Source: Neoroseomonas eburnea (lineage in GTDB: Bacteria; Pseudomonadota; Alphaproteobacteria; Acetobacterales; Acetobacteraceae). From it: a stretch of DNA of 64,000 nucleotides. Location: the NCBI RefSeq assembly GCF_018129005.1, contig NZ_JAAEDL010000015.1, positions 1 through 64,000 of the forward strand, written 5' to 3'. Every line of letters begins with the position of its first letter. The first letter of the stretch is position 1. Below the pieces are notes generated by a model, which was given only the letters and a program-made list of their open reading frames with translations, searched no databases and had not been told where the DNA came from. The position numbers were made by a program, and so were the translations under genes. Shown piece after piece: positions 41,781 to 49,658 of the stretch.

Positions 41781-42149
41781 TCAGCGGCCCTCCTGGTCCA
41801 GCAGGACGCGGATCAACTGCCATGCCTCGACCTGCCAGGCGGGGTAGAACAGGGCCATGGTCTCGGGGGTCTCGCGCCCGTTGCGCGACCAATGCATGTC
41901 GATGACCCGCATCGCCGTGATCGCCGGGTCGTGCATGGCGCAGCGGCGGGCGATCTCGGCCGCTGTCGTCTCGTTCTGGGCCTCGGCAATGGCGCCGCCG
42001 AGGGTGAGGGCGTTCCCCGATCTCCTCGGCCGCACGCAGATCAGCGCGCCCTCGGCGTAGATGCCGCCATCGTCGATCTCGGCAGGCGTCACGGGGCCGC
42101 GGATTGTGGCGCCGCGACCGTCGAGCGGATTGTCTGGCTGCTCGGGCAT
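41781..42149 (-). CDS. phage protein of unknown function downstream of transposition gene B
   Basis: A protein of 122 residues with GATIRGPVTPAEIDDGGIYA, RSGNALTLGGAIAEAQNETT and YPAWQVEAWQLIRVLLDQEG. TGATG overlap with gene B. No family recognised. Confidence 0.6.
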   Translation of the reverse strand: MPEQPDNPLDGRGATIRGPVTPAEIDDGGIYAEGALICVRPRRSGNALTLGGAIAEAQNETTAAEIARRCAMHDPAITAMRVIDMHWSRNGRETPETMALFYPAWQVEAWQLIRVLLDQEGR

Positions 42150-43135
42150 CACGCCGCCTCCGCCGTCAGGGTGGCGCCGCTGCTCAGCCGTTCCCACGCC
42201 ATGCGGATGTGGTTCTCGCCCATCGCCTCGGCGCCCTCGGCGCCCGCCAGCATGTGCGCCATCCGCAGGGCCTTCGTCAGGTTGCGCAGCGCCCCCGGCC
42301 TCTTTGCGATGGTCTGCAGCAGGGTGCGTTCCTCCTTCCCGGCGACACCCCACGCGTCCAGCAGCTTCTCGACATCGCCCTTCAGCGCGCGTGGCCGCTG
42401 CAGCCGCATGCCGACGCGGGAGTAGAGCTGGGCGAACTGTGCGGCGCGCGTGCCGCCTTCGAGGCGCGCATAGACGCTCTCATTGCCGAGCAGCGCGATG
42501 CCGATGCCGGCCTGGTCGTGGAACATCCGTAGCTGATCCAGCGTCTGGCTCGTCAGGTGCTGCGCCTCGTCGATCAGGATGAGACCCTGGCTGCCCGTCA
42601 TGCGCTTGCCGAGCGAGCGGCTGAGCTTCTGCGAGGAGAGGCCGCGCTCCGTCACGCCAATGGCCTCCGCCAGCTCGTCCAGCAGCGCGCGCGGGGATGA
42701 CATCGTCGGTTCCGCGGTGATCATCCAGACATTGGCGTTCCGCGCGGCATACCAGCGGGCCGAGGAGGTCTTCCCGACCCCCGGCGCGCCGGTGACGACG
42801 ACCATCTCCGGCATGTACTGCGCGTGTTCCAGCGTCGCGAGGATCGCATCCGCCGTTGGTGTGGCGACGAAGGCCGGCGCGCGCGGCGCCAGCGCGCGGG
42901 TACGGTCCGCGGCTTCGAGCCCGTTGAGCCAATGCATCACCTGTTCGGCGATCGACGCGTTGCGGCCTTTGTAGGTGCCGCCCATCCAGGAACTGAAGGT
43001 GCCGTAGGGGATGCCGACCTGGCGGGACACGTCGGTCATCGCCATCTTGCGCTCGGCCATGGTGGCGCGGATGCGCACGCGGACGGCCTCGATCTCCTCG
43101 GGGCTCATCTGTGGTTCGAATGCGTCGCTGGGCAT
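42149..43135 (-). CDS. transposition protein B (MuB-like AAA+ ATPase)
   Basis: A protein of 328 residues. An N-terminal Cro-like helix-turn-helix (MAMTDVSRQVGIPYGTFSSW) precedes the AAA+ part with Walker A GAPGVGKT at 116-123 and Walker B LILIDEAQ with Asp189 and Glu190. The C-terminal helices resemble MuB. It selects target DNA, activates the transposase and gives target immunity. Confidence 0.93.
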   Translation of the reverse strand: MPSDAFEPQMSPEEIEAVRVRIRATMAERKMAMTDVSRQVGIPYGTFSSWMGGTYKGRNASIAEQVMHWLNGLEAADRTRALAPRAPAFVATPTADAILATLEHAQYMPEMVVVTGAPGVGKTSSARWYAARNANVWMITAEPTMSSPRALLDELAEAIGVTERGLSSQKLSRSLGKRMTGSQGLILIDEAQHLTSQTLDQLRMFHDQAGIGIALLGNESVYARLEGGTRAAQFAQLYSRVGMRLQRPRALKGDVEKLLDAWGVAGKEERTLLQTIAKRPGALRNLTKALRMAHMLAGAEGAEAMGENHIRMAWERLSSGATLTAEAA

Positions 43136-43181
43136 GATAGGTCTCTCGATGCGTGGGGGATGCCGAGGCCGCCTGCTGGGC

Positions 43182-45173
43182 TCAGTCCTCGGTGTCGTCT
43201 TCGTCCGGCACCAGCCGGAGCTGCGGGGCGGTTCCAGCGCCCCGCAGCGCTCGGCGGGCGGCGACGAACAGGCGCTCGGATCGTTCGGCCGAGCTTTCTT
43301 CCTCCTGGTCGATGACGGGCTTCAGCGCGGCCGTGCCGCGGAAGAGCGGGCGCACCACGCGGGGCGCCGGCGTTTCCGGGTCCGGGCGGCGCAGATCGGC
43401 GAGGTCGCGCGCGAGCTGTTCGGCGCTGATGCGCGCCTCGGCATCGGCGAGCAGCCTCAGCCCCTTGCGGCGCATCTTGTTGGCCCGCGCGGTGCGGCGC
43501 GCGGCGTCGACATCGCCGAAGCCCACATCGGCGATGCAGTCGGCGGTGACGAAGAATTCGCCGGACGCGAGGAAGATGTGGATCGGCGCGTGAAGCCGTT
43601 CGGGATCGAAGCGCACCGTCACGGGCCGGCCGCGCAGCTCTACCAGGCGCGCATCGTGATAGCGGTTGCCCAGGAGGTGGACCGTCGCGTCGCGGCGGAC
43701 CTTTACCTCCTCGGCGGCGAGCAGGAAGACGCGGCGCTGCGCGTCCGTCGGGCGAACGATCAGGTGCGCCGAGGCCTCGTAGCTCTCGGCGAACGTGTCG
43801 TCGAAGGACCGCCCGCGGCAGTTCCCGGCGGTGCGGCCGGGTCGGGCGTTGTGCTCGGCGATGCCGGCTTCCAGCACCTGCAGGAAGGTCGCCAGCGGAA
43901 CCGCCTTCGACCCGTAGTCATGCGGCTTGGTCGACGTGCTGTTGCCGGTCCACGCACCGACGAAGGCGGGGTGGCGCGCGATGTCGCGCGCGACGTCGCC
44001 GAATGCGCGCTCGATCGGCTTGGAGCGGCCGCTGTAGGGCTTGGCCCAATGCACCTCGACGCCGAGGGTCGGGAAGATGCCGAGCGGCTCCTCGGCGCGG
44101 ACCTTGAAGCGGAAGCGGCGCTTGAGGCCGCCCGACATCGTCTTGTTCGCCGCAGCCAGCGTGTTGTCGATCGTGCATTTGCGGGGAATGCCGTACTTCT
44201 CGACGACGTCCCCGAAGGCGAGGCGGAACGTGTCGCCGGTCTCGTCGGGTCCGACGCGGTAGCCGAGGAATTTCCCGCTGTAGAGGTCCTGGAAGAAGAC
44301 CACCATCGGGCGCGCCTTCTCGCCGTCCGGCCACAACACGAAATTGTCGAAGCGATGGCCATCGGCGTTCAGCCATTCCATCGCGTGGAGCGCGGAACGA
44401 TCGCGCCGTTGCGTCGGGAACATGGCGTCCGCCGCTTCGGGGCCGTGGCGATGCCAGGTCTTCACGACCTCGGGCAACGCATCGATGCGGCGACGCATGG
44501 TGCGCTGCGATGGCAGTTTCCAGCCGCGCTGCGCGGCGACCTGCTGCAGGTCGCGCCAGCACTGCTCGAACGTCGGCCTGTTGGAGAGCAGGTAGCGCGA
44601 GCGCATCCACTCCCAGGCGTCGTCGTCGCAGGCCGCGCGCGGGCCGCCGGCACCGGCATATTGAGGGACCAGGCGCGCCAGCCAGTTCGCACGCGGCACG
44701 CCGTCCACCAGCTTCGCCCATTCGTACAGCTGCGCGCGAGAGACACCGTGCGAGGCCGCGACCTCCATCATCGCGAGGGTTCGCGGCCGGCCCTGGTTGA
44801 TGAGCGTCGCAACCGCGTCGAGTGCACCGACGCGCGAGCGCGCGCGGGCCTTGTGCTTCTCGGGCTGGCGTTCGTAGGCCTCCCAGGCGGCCTCGTCGGA
44901 CAGGCGCTGGAGGGCGGCTTCCTTCTCCGCCGGCTTCGCGGTGCTCCCGCTGCGAGCGAGGATCTTCGCCTGGACGTAGCTGGGCAGGACCGCGAGGGCG
45001 TACTCGACGCCGCCGCCGCGCCCCTGGCGGCGGCGCCAGAGGCGGCCCTCCGCATCGGGGTGGTTCCAATCCTCGCGCTCGGCCAGCATGGCCAGGCCGC
45101 GGCGGGTGTCGGGCATGCCGGGCAGCGACATTGCGGCGAGCTCGGTGAGGGTGAGCCACATGTCGGGCGTCAC
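43182..45173 (-). CDS. transposase A (MuA-like, DDE)
   Basis: A protein of 663 residues, the same length as MuA. Order: N-terminal winged helix (LTLTELAAMSLPGMPDTRRG), end-binding helix-turn-helix domains (about 120-240), catalytic RNase H fold with Asp271 (NADGHRF), Asp336 (TIDNTLAA) and Glu388 (SKPIERAF), then a Mu-type beta barrel and C terminus that contacts B. The GTG at 45173 overlaps the upstream stop (GTGA). It cuts and joins the phage ends. Confidence 0.94.
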   Translation of the reverse strand: MTPDMWLTLTELAAMSLPGMPDTRRGLAMLAEREDWNHPDAEGRLWRRRQGRGGGVEYALAVLPSYVQAKILARSGSTAKPAEKEAALQRLSDEAAWEAYERQPEKHKARARSRVGALDAVATLINQGRPRTLAMMEVAASHGVSRAQLYEWAKLVDGVPRANWLARLVPQYAGAGGPRAACDDDAWEWMRSRYLLSNRPTFEQCWRDLQQVAAQRGWKLPSQRTMRRRIDALPEVVKTWHRHGPEAADAMFPTQRRDRSALHAMEWLNADGHRFDNFVLWPDGEKARPMVVFFQDLYSGKFLGYRVGPDETGDTFRLAFGDVVEKYGIPRKCTIDNTLAAANKTMSGGLKRRFRFKVRAEEPLGIFPTLGVEVHWAKPYSGRSKPIERAFGDVARDIARHPAFVGAWTGNSTSTKPHDYGSKAVPLATFLQVLEAGIAEHNARPGRTAGNCRGRSFDDTFAESYEASAHLIVRPTDAQRRVFLLAAEEVKVRRDATVHLLGNRYHDARLVELRGRPVTVRFDPERLHAPIHIFLASGEFFVTADCIADVGFGDVDAARRTARANKMRRKGLRLLADAEARISAEQLARDLADLRRPDPETPAPRVVRPLFRGTAALKPVIDQEEESSAERSERLFVAARRALRGAGTAPQLRLVPDEDDTED

Positions 45174-45628
45174 GCGCCACCTGCCTTGCGCGCTTCGCGC
45201 ATAAGCTGCTCGCGCGTGCGGCGCAGCTCGTCTTCCTTTTCGCGGATGGCGGCGACCTCGATCAGCGGCAGGTGGCGGCGCTCGATCACGGCCCAGCCCA
45301 TGGGCTCGGCCAGCAGCTGCAGGAGGCGGCGGTCCCCGGTCGCGTGCATCAGCGCGATCAGGCGGGTGACCGGGATGGCGTGCTCGCGCCGCGCCTCGGA
45401 GGCATAGGCGTCGAGCATCGGCTTCGAGACGCGTTCCCCGAGATAGGCGGACATCCGCTCGGCGACCTCGTCGCGAGGCTGGCCGCAGTCGCGGAGCGTG
45501 GCGGCGACGGCCCGGGCGATGGAGGCGGCGACGGTCGCGGCGCGCACATGCGCCGGCTCGAAGGCGACCACCGTCGCGGGCGGCTGCCATTCCAGCAGGT
45601 CGGGCTGTGCGGGGTGCCGCGGCGCCAT
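45170..45628 (-). CDS. conserved early phage protein before the transposase
   Basis: A protein of 152 residues: LLEWQPPATVVAFEPAHVRA, GQPRDEVAERMSAYLGERVS, RREHAIPVTRLIALMHATGD and a charged C-terminal helix. Similar genes precede the transposase in B3-like and alphaproteobacterial Mu-like phages, so a role in transposition or its control is possible. Confidence 0.65.
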   Translation of the reverse strand: MAPRHPAQPDLLEWQPPATVVAFEPAHVRAATVAASIARAVAATLRDCGQPRDEVAERMSAYLGERVSKPMLDAYASEARREHAIPVTRLIALMHATGDRRLLQLLAEPMGWAVIERRHLPLIEVAAIREKEDELRRTREQLMREARKAGGA

Positions 45629-45630
45629 GG

Positions 45631-45759
45631 TCAGGAGCAGGCCTTCCAGACGACGGCAGCGATGAAGGCGGCGACAATGGTCAGGGCGGTCGCGCCGAGC
45701 AGGCGGATGAACCAGTCCCCGCGGCAGCTGCTGTTGGGGCGGGACGCGCTCACGGTCAC
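45631..45759 (-). CDS. very small membrane protein
   Basis: A protein of 42 residues with one membrane segment (LLGATALTIVAAFIAAVVW). GTG start overlapping the preceding stop by four bases. Function unknown. Confidence 0.5.
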   Translation of the reverse strand: MTVSASRPNSSCRGDWFIRLLGATALTIVAAFIAAVVWKACS

Positions 45760-45929
45760 GGCCGCACCGCCTGGGCGATCTGACGACCGGCCTCGGCCAG
45801 CGGGTGCCACCCGGCACCCACCGCGACCAGTTGGCCGACCCAGAACCAGCCGACGATCAGGGCGGCGAAGAAGGCACCGCCGAACAGGGTGCTCAGGGTG
45901 ACGCGCGGGGCGCGGGGCCGGCGCGGCAT
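45756..45929 (-). CDS. small membrane protein
   Basis: A protein of 57 residues with a hydrophobic segment (LFGGAFFAALIVGWFWVGQL) after a basic N terminus. It overlaps the ParB-like stop by one base. Function unknown; two membrane proteins in series in the early block are unusual and might affect superinfection. Confidence 0.55.
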   Translation of the reverse strand: MPRRPRAPRVTLSTLFGGAFFAALIVGWFWVGQLVAVGAGWHPLAEAGRQIAQAVRP

Positions 45930-46801
45930 CACGCGGCCTCCGTCTCGTCGGAGGGGCTGCGCGACAGCGCCTTCTCGGCCATCTTCCGGCCGCCGCGCGT
46001 CGCGCAGATCACGTCCAGGAACTGCTGCTGCGCCCTGACGTAGGAGGCCTTGCCCCAGGCGCTCATGATGGCCCGGTACTGGCGGTCGATCTCCACGGCA
46101 TCGCTGACGCGGGGCTTGCCGACGATCTCGACCAGGGCGCTCGCCACGGTGCGGGCGGTCGCTCCCTCGCGCACCAGGCGCTCGGCGATCTCGCGCTGGC
46201 GCTCCGGCGTCTGCCCGGCGAGCTGGTCGAGCTCGGCACCGCTGTCCGCGATCGGGTGGCTCGCGATCAGCGCGCGCACCTCGGGGATGATGGCGGCGCG
46301 GGCGACGGCGCGGCGGATCGTCCGCTCGTCGACGCCGAGCTTGGTCGCGGTCGCCTTGCTGAAGCGCTCGGCAAAAGTGGACAAGCTTGTCCACTTTTCC
46401 AAACCCTTGTTTTTCTTGGCTTTTCCGTGTGCGGTTTCGGGGTTGAGCGCTTCATAGATGCGCTTGCGCTCGGCGAGGAACACCGCGCGGTCCAGGGCGG
46501 ACAGCTCGCGGCGGATCAGGTTCTCGTCGATCTCGATCAGCTTGGCCTGGAGCTCGTCGACCTCGACGACCTTGGCCGGGATCTCGGACCAGCCGGCCAG
46601 GCGGGCCGCGGCGACACGGTGCCCGCCCGCGATCAGGGTGTGGCGGCCATTCGCCCCAGGCCCGGAGACGATGATGGGGGTGTCGAGACCGCGCTCGGCC
46701 AGGCTCTCGGCGATCAGGGCGACGTAGTCGTTGTCGACCGCGCGCAGGCGTTCCCCGACGTCAATCTGGTCGAGCGGGATGGACAGGACGGGCGTGTTCA
46801 C
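45929..46801 (-). CDS. ParB/Spo0J-like nuclease/partition protein
   Basis: A protein of 290 residues. ParB N-terminal fold (IDVGERLRAVDNDYVALIAE, LIAGGHRVAAARLAGW with the GGHR CTP-binding motif, IEIDENLIRRELSALDRAVF) then a helix-turn-helix region (FSKATATKLGVDERTIRRAV) and helical C terminus. Such proteins occur in the early region of Mu-like phages without ParA. Role: DNA binding or regulation. Its coding region contains a perfect 26-bp palindrome. Confidence 0.85.
   Translation of the reverse strand: MNTPVLSIPLDQIDVGERLRAVDNDYVALIAESLAERGLDTPIIVSGPGANGRHTLIAGGHRVAAARLAGWSEIPAKVVEVDELQAKLIEIDENLIRRELSALDRAVFLAERKRIYEALNPETAHGKAKKNKGLEKWTSLSTFAERFSKATATKLGVDERTIRRAVARAAIIPEVRALIASHPIADSGAELDQLAGQTPERQREIAERLVREGATARTVASALVEIVGKPRVSDAVEIDRQYRAIMSAWGKASYVRAQQQFLDVICATRGGRKMAEKALSRSPSDETEAA
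46373..46398. promoter_or_regulatory. perfect 26-bp palindrome inside the ParB-like gene
   Basis: AAAAGTGGACAAG and its exact complement meet without a spacer. It encodes the segment EKWTSLSTF between the two ParB domains. It is AT-richer than its surroundings. It may be a ParB binding site (parS-like) or an operator. Confidence 0.55.
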
Positions 46802-47106
46802 GCGGCCTCCGATTTCTGACGGTGCGGGGTGGGGGCCGAGCGGCTACGATCAGCGGTGACTGAAACGGGACGCCCCTTGAGGGGCAGGCCGTTGCGGTCG
46901 TAGCGGCTGGGCCAGATGTCCTGGGGCTCGACGCCGAGGCGGGCAGCGATGATCGCCTCCGCTCGGGGCCAGGGGACGTCGAGGGCTCGCTTGGCGGCGC
47001 CGACCGAAAGGCCGGCCGCCCGAGACAGGGCAGACATGGTGGTGCCGGATTTCCGGACCGCCGCCTTGATGTCCTCCGGGTGCCAGTCTTCGGGGCGCTG
47101 CTGCAT
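46798..47106 (-). CDS. ner: Ner-like early regulator
   Basis: A protein of 102 residues with DWHPEDIKAAVRKSGTTMSA, LSRAAGLS, PWPRAEAIIAARLGVEPQDI and WPSRYDRNG, the standard Ner/Nlp pattern. It is the first gene of the lytic operon and represses both it and the repressor gene in Mu. CAGGAG lies seven bases before the ATG. Confidence 0.92.
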   Translation of the reverse strand: MQQRPEDWHPEDIKAAVRKSGTTMSALSRAAGLSVGAAKRALDVPWPRAEAIIAARLGVEPQDIWPSRYDRNGLPLKGRPVSVTADRSRSAPTPHRQKSEAA

Positions 47107-47171
47107 CGTGTCTCCTGAGCGCGCGGCGGGCAGGCCGCGTGCTCGGGTTTGTGGTTTGGCAAACGGAGATT

Positions 47172-47291
47172 GGCCGAAAATGGATGATCGCTCAAGGCTG
47201 AAATCGGCTAACTCGGCACTTCCATGTTTCAGAATCTGCGGTCAATGCGCTGATATCAGCCAAATCATTGATGTGGCTGGCTGATTTCGGA
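47172..47291. promoter_or_regulatory. operator cluster between ner and the repressor
   Basis: Four related sites lie in the divergent gap: GGCCGAAAATGGA (47172), GGCTGAAATCGGCT (47196), GCTGATATCAGC (47249, exact palindrome) and GGCTGATTTCGGA (47279). The last overlaps the repressor start. The consensus GGCTGAWWTCRGCC is typical of dimeric helix-turn-helix repressors. They would set the lysis-lysogeny switch. Confidence 0.65.
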
Positions 47292-47851
47292 TGATGGAAG
47301 CGAAATCCGAAGCTGGAAATCGGCTTCCAGGTTCGAAGGCGAAACCTGGAAGCCTGGATCGAGCGCGTGGCGCGCGTGTGAAGGAGGCGATCGCGCGCGT
47401 CGGCACCCAGAAGGATGCGGCTCGCCTCTCCGGCGTGGCCTACGGGACCATCACGAATTACGCCGATGGGGGCGAAATGAAGCTGTCCAACGCCGCCGCG
47501 CTCGCGCGCGCAACCGGCGTGCGGCTCGATTGGCTGGCGACGGGGGAAGGCCCGATGCGCGCGTCGGATCCGCCGCGGGAGCAGTTCCATCCGTCGCAAA
47601 TCCCGGCGCAAGCTGGCTTTCTGCCTGGCCGTGGCGTCGCGGAGCCAAGCCCTGGCGGACGGGCGTCCGGCGGCACTGGCATCGCCTGGCAGGTCAACCC
47701 CGAGCGGCTGGCCCGCGCCTACGAGATGGCCTCCGAGCGGATCGCCGGCTCCTCCGTCACACCCACCCTGATCATGCGGATCGCGTTGGTGCTGTACGAC
47801 CACCTGACCGAGGTGGAGGATGCCGCGCCGCCGCCCTCGAGCGCCCCCTAA
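47291..47851 (+). CDS. CI/c-like lysogeny repressor
   Basis: A protein of 186 residues on the opposite strand to the lytic genes. Residues 30-80 form a helix-turn-helix (VGTQKDAARLSGVAYGTITN, NAAALARATGVRLDWLATGE). The C-terminal part (NPERLARAYEMASERIAG, TPTLIMRIALVLYDHLTE) is helical and lacks the S24 peptidase of lambda-type repressors, so cleavage by RecA is unlikely. It would bind the adjacent operators. Confidence 0.85.
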   Translation: MMEAKSEAGNRLPGSKAKPGSLDRARGARVKEAIARVGTQKDAARLSGVAYGTITNYADGGEMKLSNAAALARATGVRLDWLATGEGPMRASDPPREQFHPSQIPAQAGFLPGRGVAEPSPGGRASGGTGIAWQVNPERLARAYEMASERIAGSSVTPTLIMRIALVLYDHLTEVEDAAPPPSSAP

Positions 47852-47873
47852 GAGCCTCTTCAGAGCGTCAGAG
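47848..47873. repeat. right iteron cluster (CTAAGAG/TCAGAG repeats)
   Basis: CTAAGAG at 47848, TTCAGAG at 47859 and TCAGAG at 47868 follow the repressor stop. The block matches the one near the left end in the same orientation. Confidence 0.4.
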
Positions 47874-47887
47874 CGCGACCCGAAATT

Positions 47888-48063
47888 TTCCGGAACCCAA
47901 TGTCAAAACACAGCCGAGATGCCCGATTTCCGGAACCTGGCACCGCCGCCTGCAGCGTCGGCGCAATCGAGCGAAAACCCAATTTTTCTGGGGGTTTATC
48001 CCGCACTATCCCCGACAATCCCGCGTGATCCCGGATGTCCGGAAGGATGTGTCAAGGAACATT
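47888..48063. repeat. right prophage end with TTCCGGA sites and ACATT duplication
   Basis: TTCCGGAA at 47888-47895 and 47928-47935, and a third related site at 48037-48045, probably bind the transposase. The terminal segment GGAAGGATGTGTCA mirrors the left end, and ACATT at 48059-48063 repeats the left flank. Confidence 0.55.
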
Positions 48064-48090
48064 GGCGTCGGTCGCCGGGGTCAGGTCCCA

Positions 48091-48135
48091 GGTGCCAAAG
48101 AAGGGAGGGGGAGCGGGGGAGGCTCCCCTCCCCCG
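48091..48135. repeat. GC-rich inverted repeat beside the right prophage junction
   Basis: Read on the minus strand, this is GGGGAGCCTCCCCC, a C-rich run and TTCTTTGGCACC, closely parallel to the left-junction repeat. It follows the response regulator stop. Probably one arm of a palindromic host repeat. Confidence 0.45.
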
Positions 48136-48149
48136 CCCTTCCTTCCCGC

Positions 48150-48860
48150 TCACGGCCCCGGCCTCAGCACATAGCCGCGATGCCGGATCGTCTGGATGAA
48201 GCGCGGCTCGCGCGGGTCCGCTTCCACCTTGCGGCGCAGGCGGGTGACCTGCACGTCGATCGCACGCTCGCCGGCCTCGGGCGTGCCGAGGGCAGTGCCG
48301 ATCTCCTCCCGGCTCAGCACCTCACCGACGCGGCGCGCAAGCGCCTGCAACAGTGAAGCCTCCCCGCCCGTGAGCCGCACCACGCCATCGGGCCCGCGCA
48401 GCTCCGCGCGCTCGATGTCGAACCATCGATGGCCGAGCTGCACCGGCGCATTCGCGAGCGGCTGCACCGTCGGCGCCTGCGCCGCACGGCGCAGGATGGT
48501 GCGGATGCGCAGCGCGAGCTCGCGCGGATCGAAGGGCTTGGGCAGGTAGTCGTCCACCCCGTGCTCGAAGCCCGCGATGCGGTCCTCCGGCGCGCCGCGC
48601 GCCGTCAGCATCAGGATGGGCACCTCATTGCCTTCGCGGCGCAGCGATTCGGCGAGCGCCAGGCCGGATTCCCCCGGCATCATGACGTCGAGCACCAGCA
48701 GGTCGAACATCATGGCGGAGATCGATCGCCGCGCCGCCGCCGCATCGGCGACCGCGGTCACGCGGAAGCCCTGCTCCGTCAGGAAACGCTGCAGCAGGTC
48801 GCGCAACCGCGCATCGTCGTCGACGACGAGCAGATGCGCGGTCTCGGCCATTCCATTCAT
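48150..48860 (-). CDS. petR: OmpR/PetR-like response regulator
   Basis: A protein of 236 residues. Receiver domain with Asp14-Asp16, phosphoacceptor Asp58 in LVLDVMMPGESG, a conserved Thr in LMLTARG and Lys in YLPKPF; C-terminal winged helix (LTGGEASLLQALARRVGEVL, AIDVQVTRLRRKVE, IQTIRHRGYVL). Four-base overlap with the MarR gene gives the petP-petR arrangement known from Rhodobacter. Its kinase partner is now 39 kb away behind the prophage. Confidence 0.92.
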   Translation of the reverse strand: MNGMAETAHLLVVDDDARLRDLLQRFLTEQGFRVTAVADAAAARRSISAMMFDLLVLDVMMPGESGLALAESLRREGNEVPILMLTARGAPEDRIAGFEHGVDDYLPKPFDPRELALRIRTILRRAAQAPTVQPLANAPVQLGHRWFDIERAELRGPDGVVRLTGGEASLLQALARRVGEVLSREEIGTALGTPEAGERAIDVQVTRLRRKVEADPREPRFIQTIRHRGYVLRPGP

Positions 48861-49414
48861 CGTGGCTTGCCCGGCGCGGCGGCCGGCCCCTCCAGAAGCT
48901 CACATGCGGTGCGGGCCTGGTCGCCCATCAGGCCGCGCATGACGCGGCGGAAGCCTTCCACCGCGGCAGGGCCGGCCTCCCGGTAGGCGCGCATCACTGT
49001 CTCGCGCTGCCGCTCGAACAGGCGGCGTTCGAGGGCGGCGCCCTTCTCCGTCAGGGTCAGCAGGCGCTGGCGGCGGTCGTTGCGGCCGGGCGTCTGGGTC
49101 ACGTAGCCTTCCTCGACCAGCGGTTGCAGCACGCGGCCGAGGCTCTGCTTGGTGATCGCCAGGATGCCGAGCAGGTCGCCCACCGTGATCCCCGGCCGCC
49201 GGCCGACGAAGTGCAGCACGCGGTGATGCGCGCGGCCCATGCCGAGCTCGGCGAGGATCTCGTCGGCGCCCGCGGTGAAGTCGCGATAGCCGAAGAAGAG
49301 CAGGTCCTGGGCGAGTCGCAGCTCCTCCTCCCGCAGGAACAGCAGGTTGCGCCCGGCGGGCAGCGAGCTGCGTTCCGGCGCATCCGCGATCTGCGCGCTG
49401 CTCTTGGCTGGCAT
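48857..49414 (-). CDS. petP: MarR-family regulator (PetP-like)
   Basis: A protein of 185 residues with a winged helix (ITVGDLLGILAITKQSLGRV, LVEEGYVTQTPGRNDRRQRL) and helices for dimerisation at both ends. It is cotranscribed with the response regulator. In Rhodobacter petP/petR are needed for growth; here the same role is inferred. Divergent from ilvE. Confidence 0.85.
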   Translation of the reverse strand: MPAKSSAQIADAPERSSLPAGRNLLFLREEELRLAQDLLFFGYRDFTAGADEILAELGMGRAHHRVLHFVGRRPGITVGDLLGILAITKQSLGRVLQPLVEEGYVTQTPGRNDRRQRLLTLTEKGAALERRLFERQRETVMRAYREAGPAAVEGFRRVMRGLMGDQARTACELLEGPAAAPGKPR

Positions 49415-49448
49415 GTGCTGGCGTGGACCTCCGCTTGGGTCAGTATCA

Positions 49449-49477
49449 TTGACCGATTAGACATGTCATTCTAACTT
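49449..49477 (+). promoter_or_regulatory. sigma-70-like promoter for ilvE, with overlapping palindrome
   Basis: TTGACC (49449-49454), 17 bases, TAACTT (49472-49477). Between them GACATGTC is an exact palindrome within a larger imperfect one, a likely binding site for the divergently encoded MarR protein. The region 49415-49658 has no gene. Confidence 0.55.
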
Positions 49478-49658
49478 AAGTGGCGTTGAAGCAACATTCT
49501 TTCGTCACATGCGGCCTTCGCTTTGCCGGCCGACAGGGGGATGCGCCATGGGCCCAGTGCCGTCCGACAGCCGGGCCGATTCCTTGGCGCTTTCCGCCTC
49601 TGCCGCGCCAAGCTCATCGCCAGCCCGCACGCATGAATAATCAGGAAGGATACGCAGC

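Larger units (their letters stand above)
8759..48058 (-). mobile_element. Mu-like transposable prophage, contractile tail, about 39.3 kb
   Basis: A full set of Mu-type genes lies in Mu order on the minus strand: repressor and Ner, transposase A and B, Gam, GemA, Mor-type activator, lysis genes, gp25-gp30, gpG, protease I, major head T, gp35-gp38, tail sheath, tube, gp41, tape measure, N, P, gp45-gp48, fibres and a modification module. Ends share inverted TTCCGGA motifs and a five-base flanking duplication. No frameshifted essential gene was seen, so the phage may be inducible. It separates a response regulator from its histidine kinase. Confidence 0.93.

Noticed and set aside
46761-47195. A 144-codon frame overlapping ner
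   Set aside because: It is a frame shadow of ner, Pro/Ser/Arg-rich, without support.
8719-48097. Alternative phage ends TGTGACC and GGTGCCA
   Set aside because: No matching five-base flanks there, and the surrounding mirror-image repeat looks like host DNA; the ACATT solution fits better.
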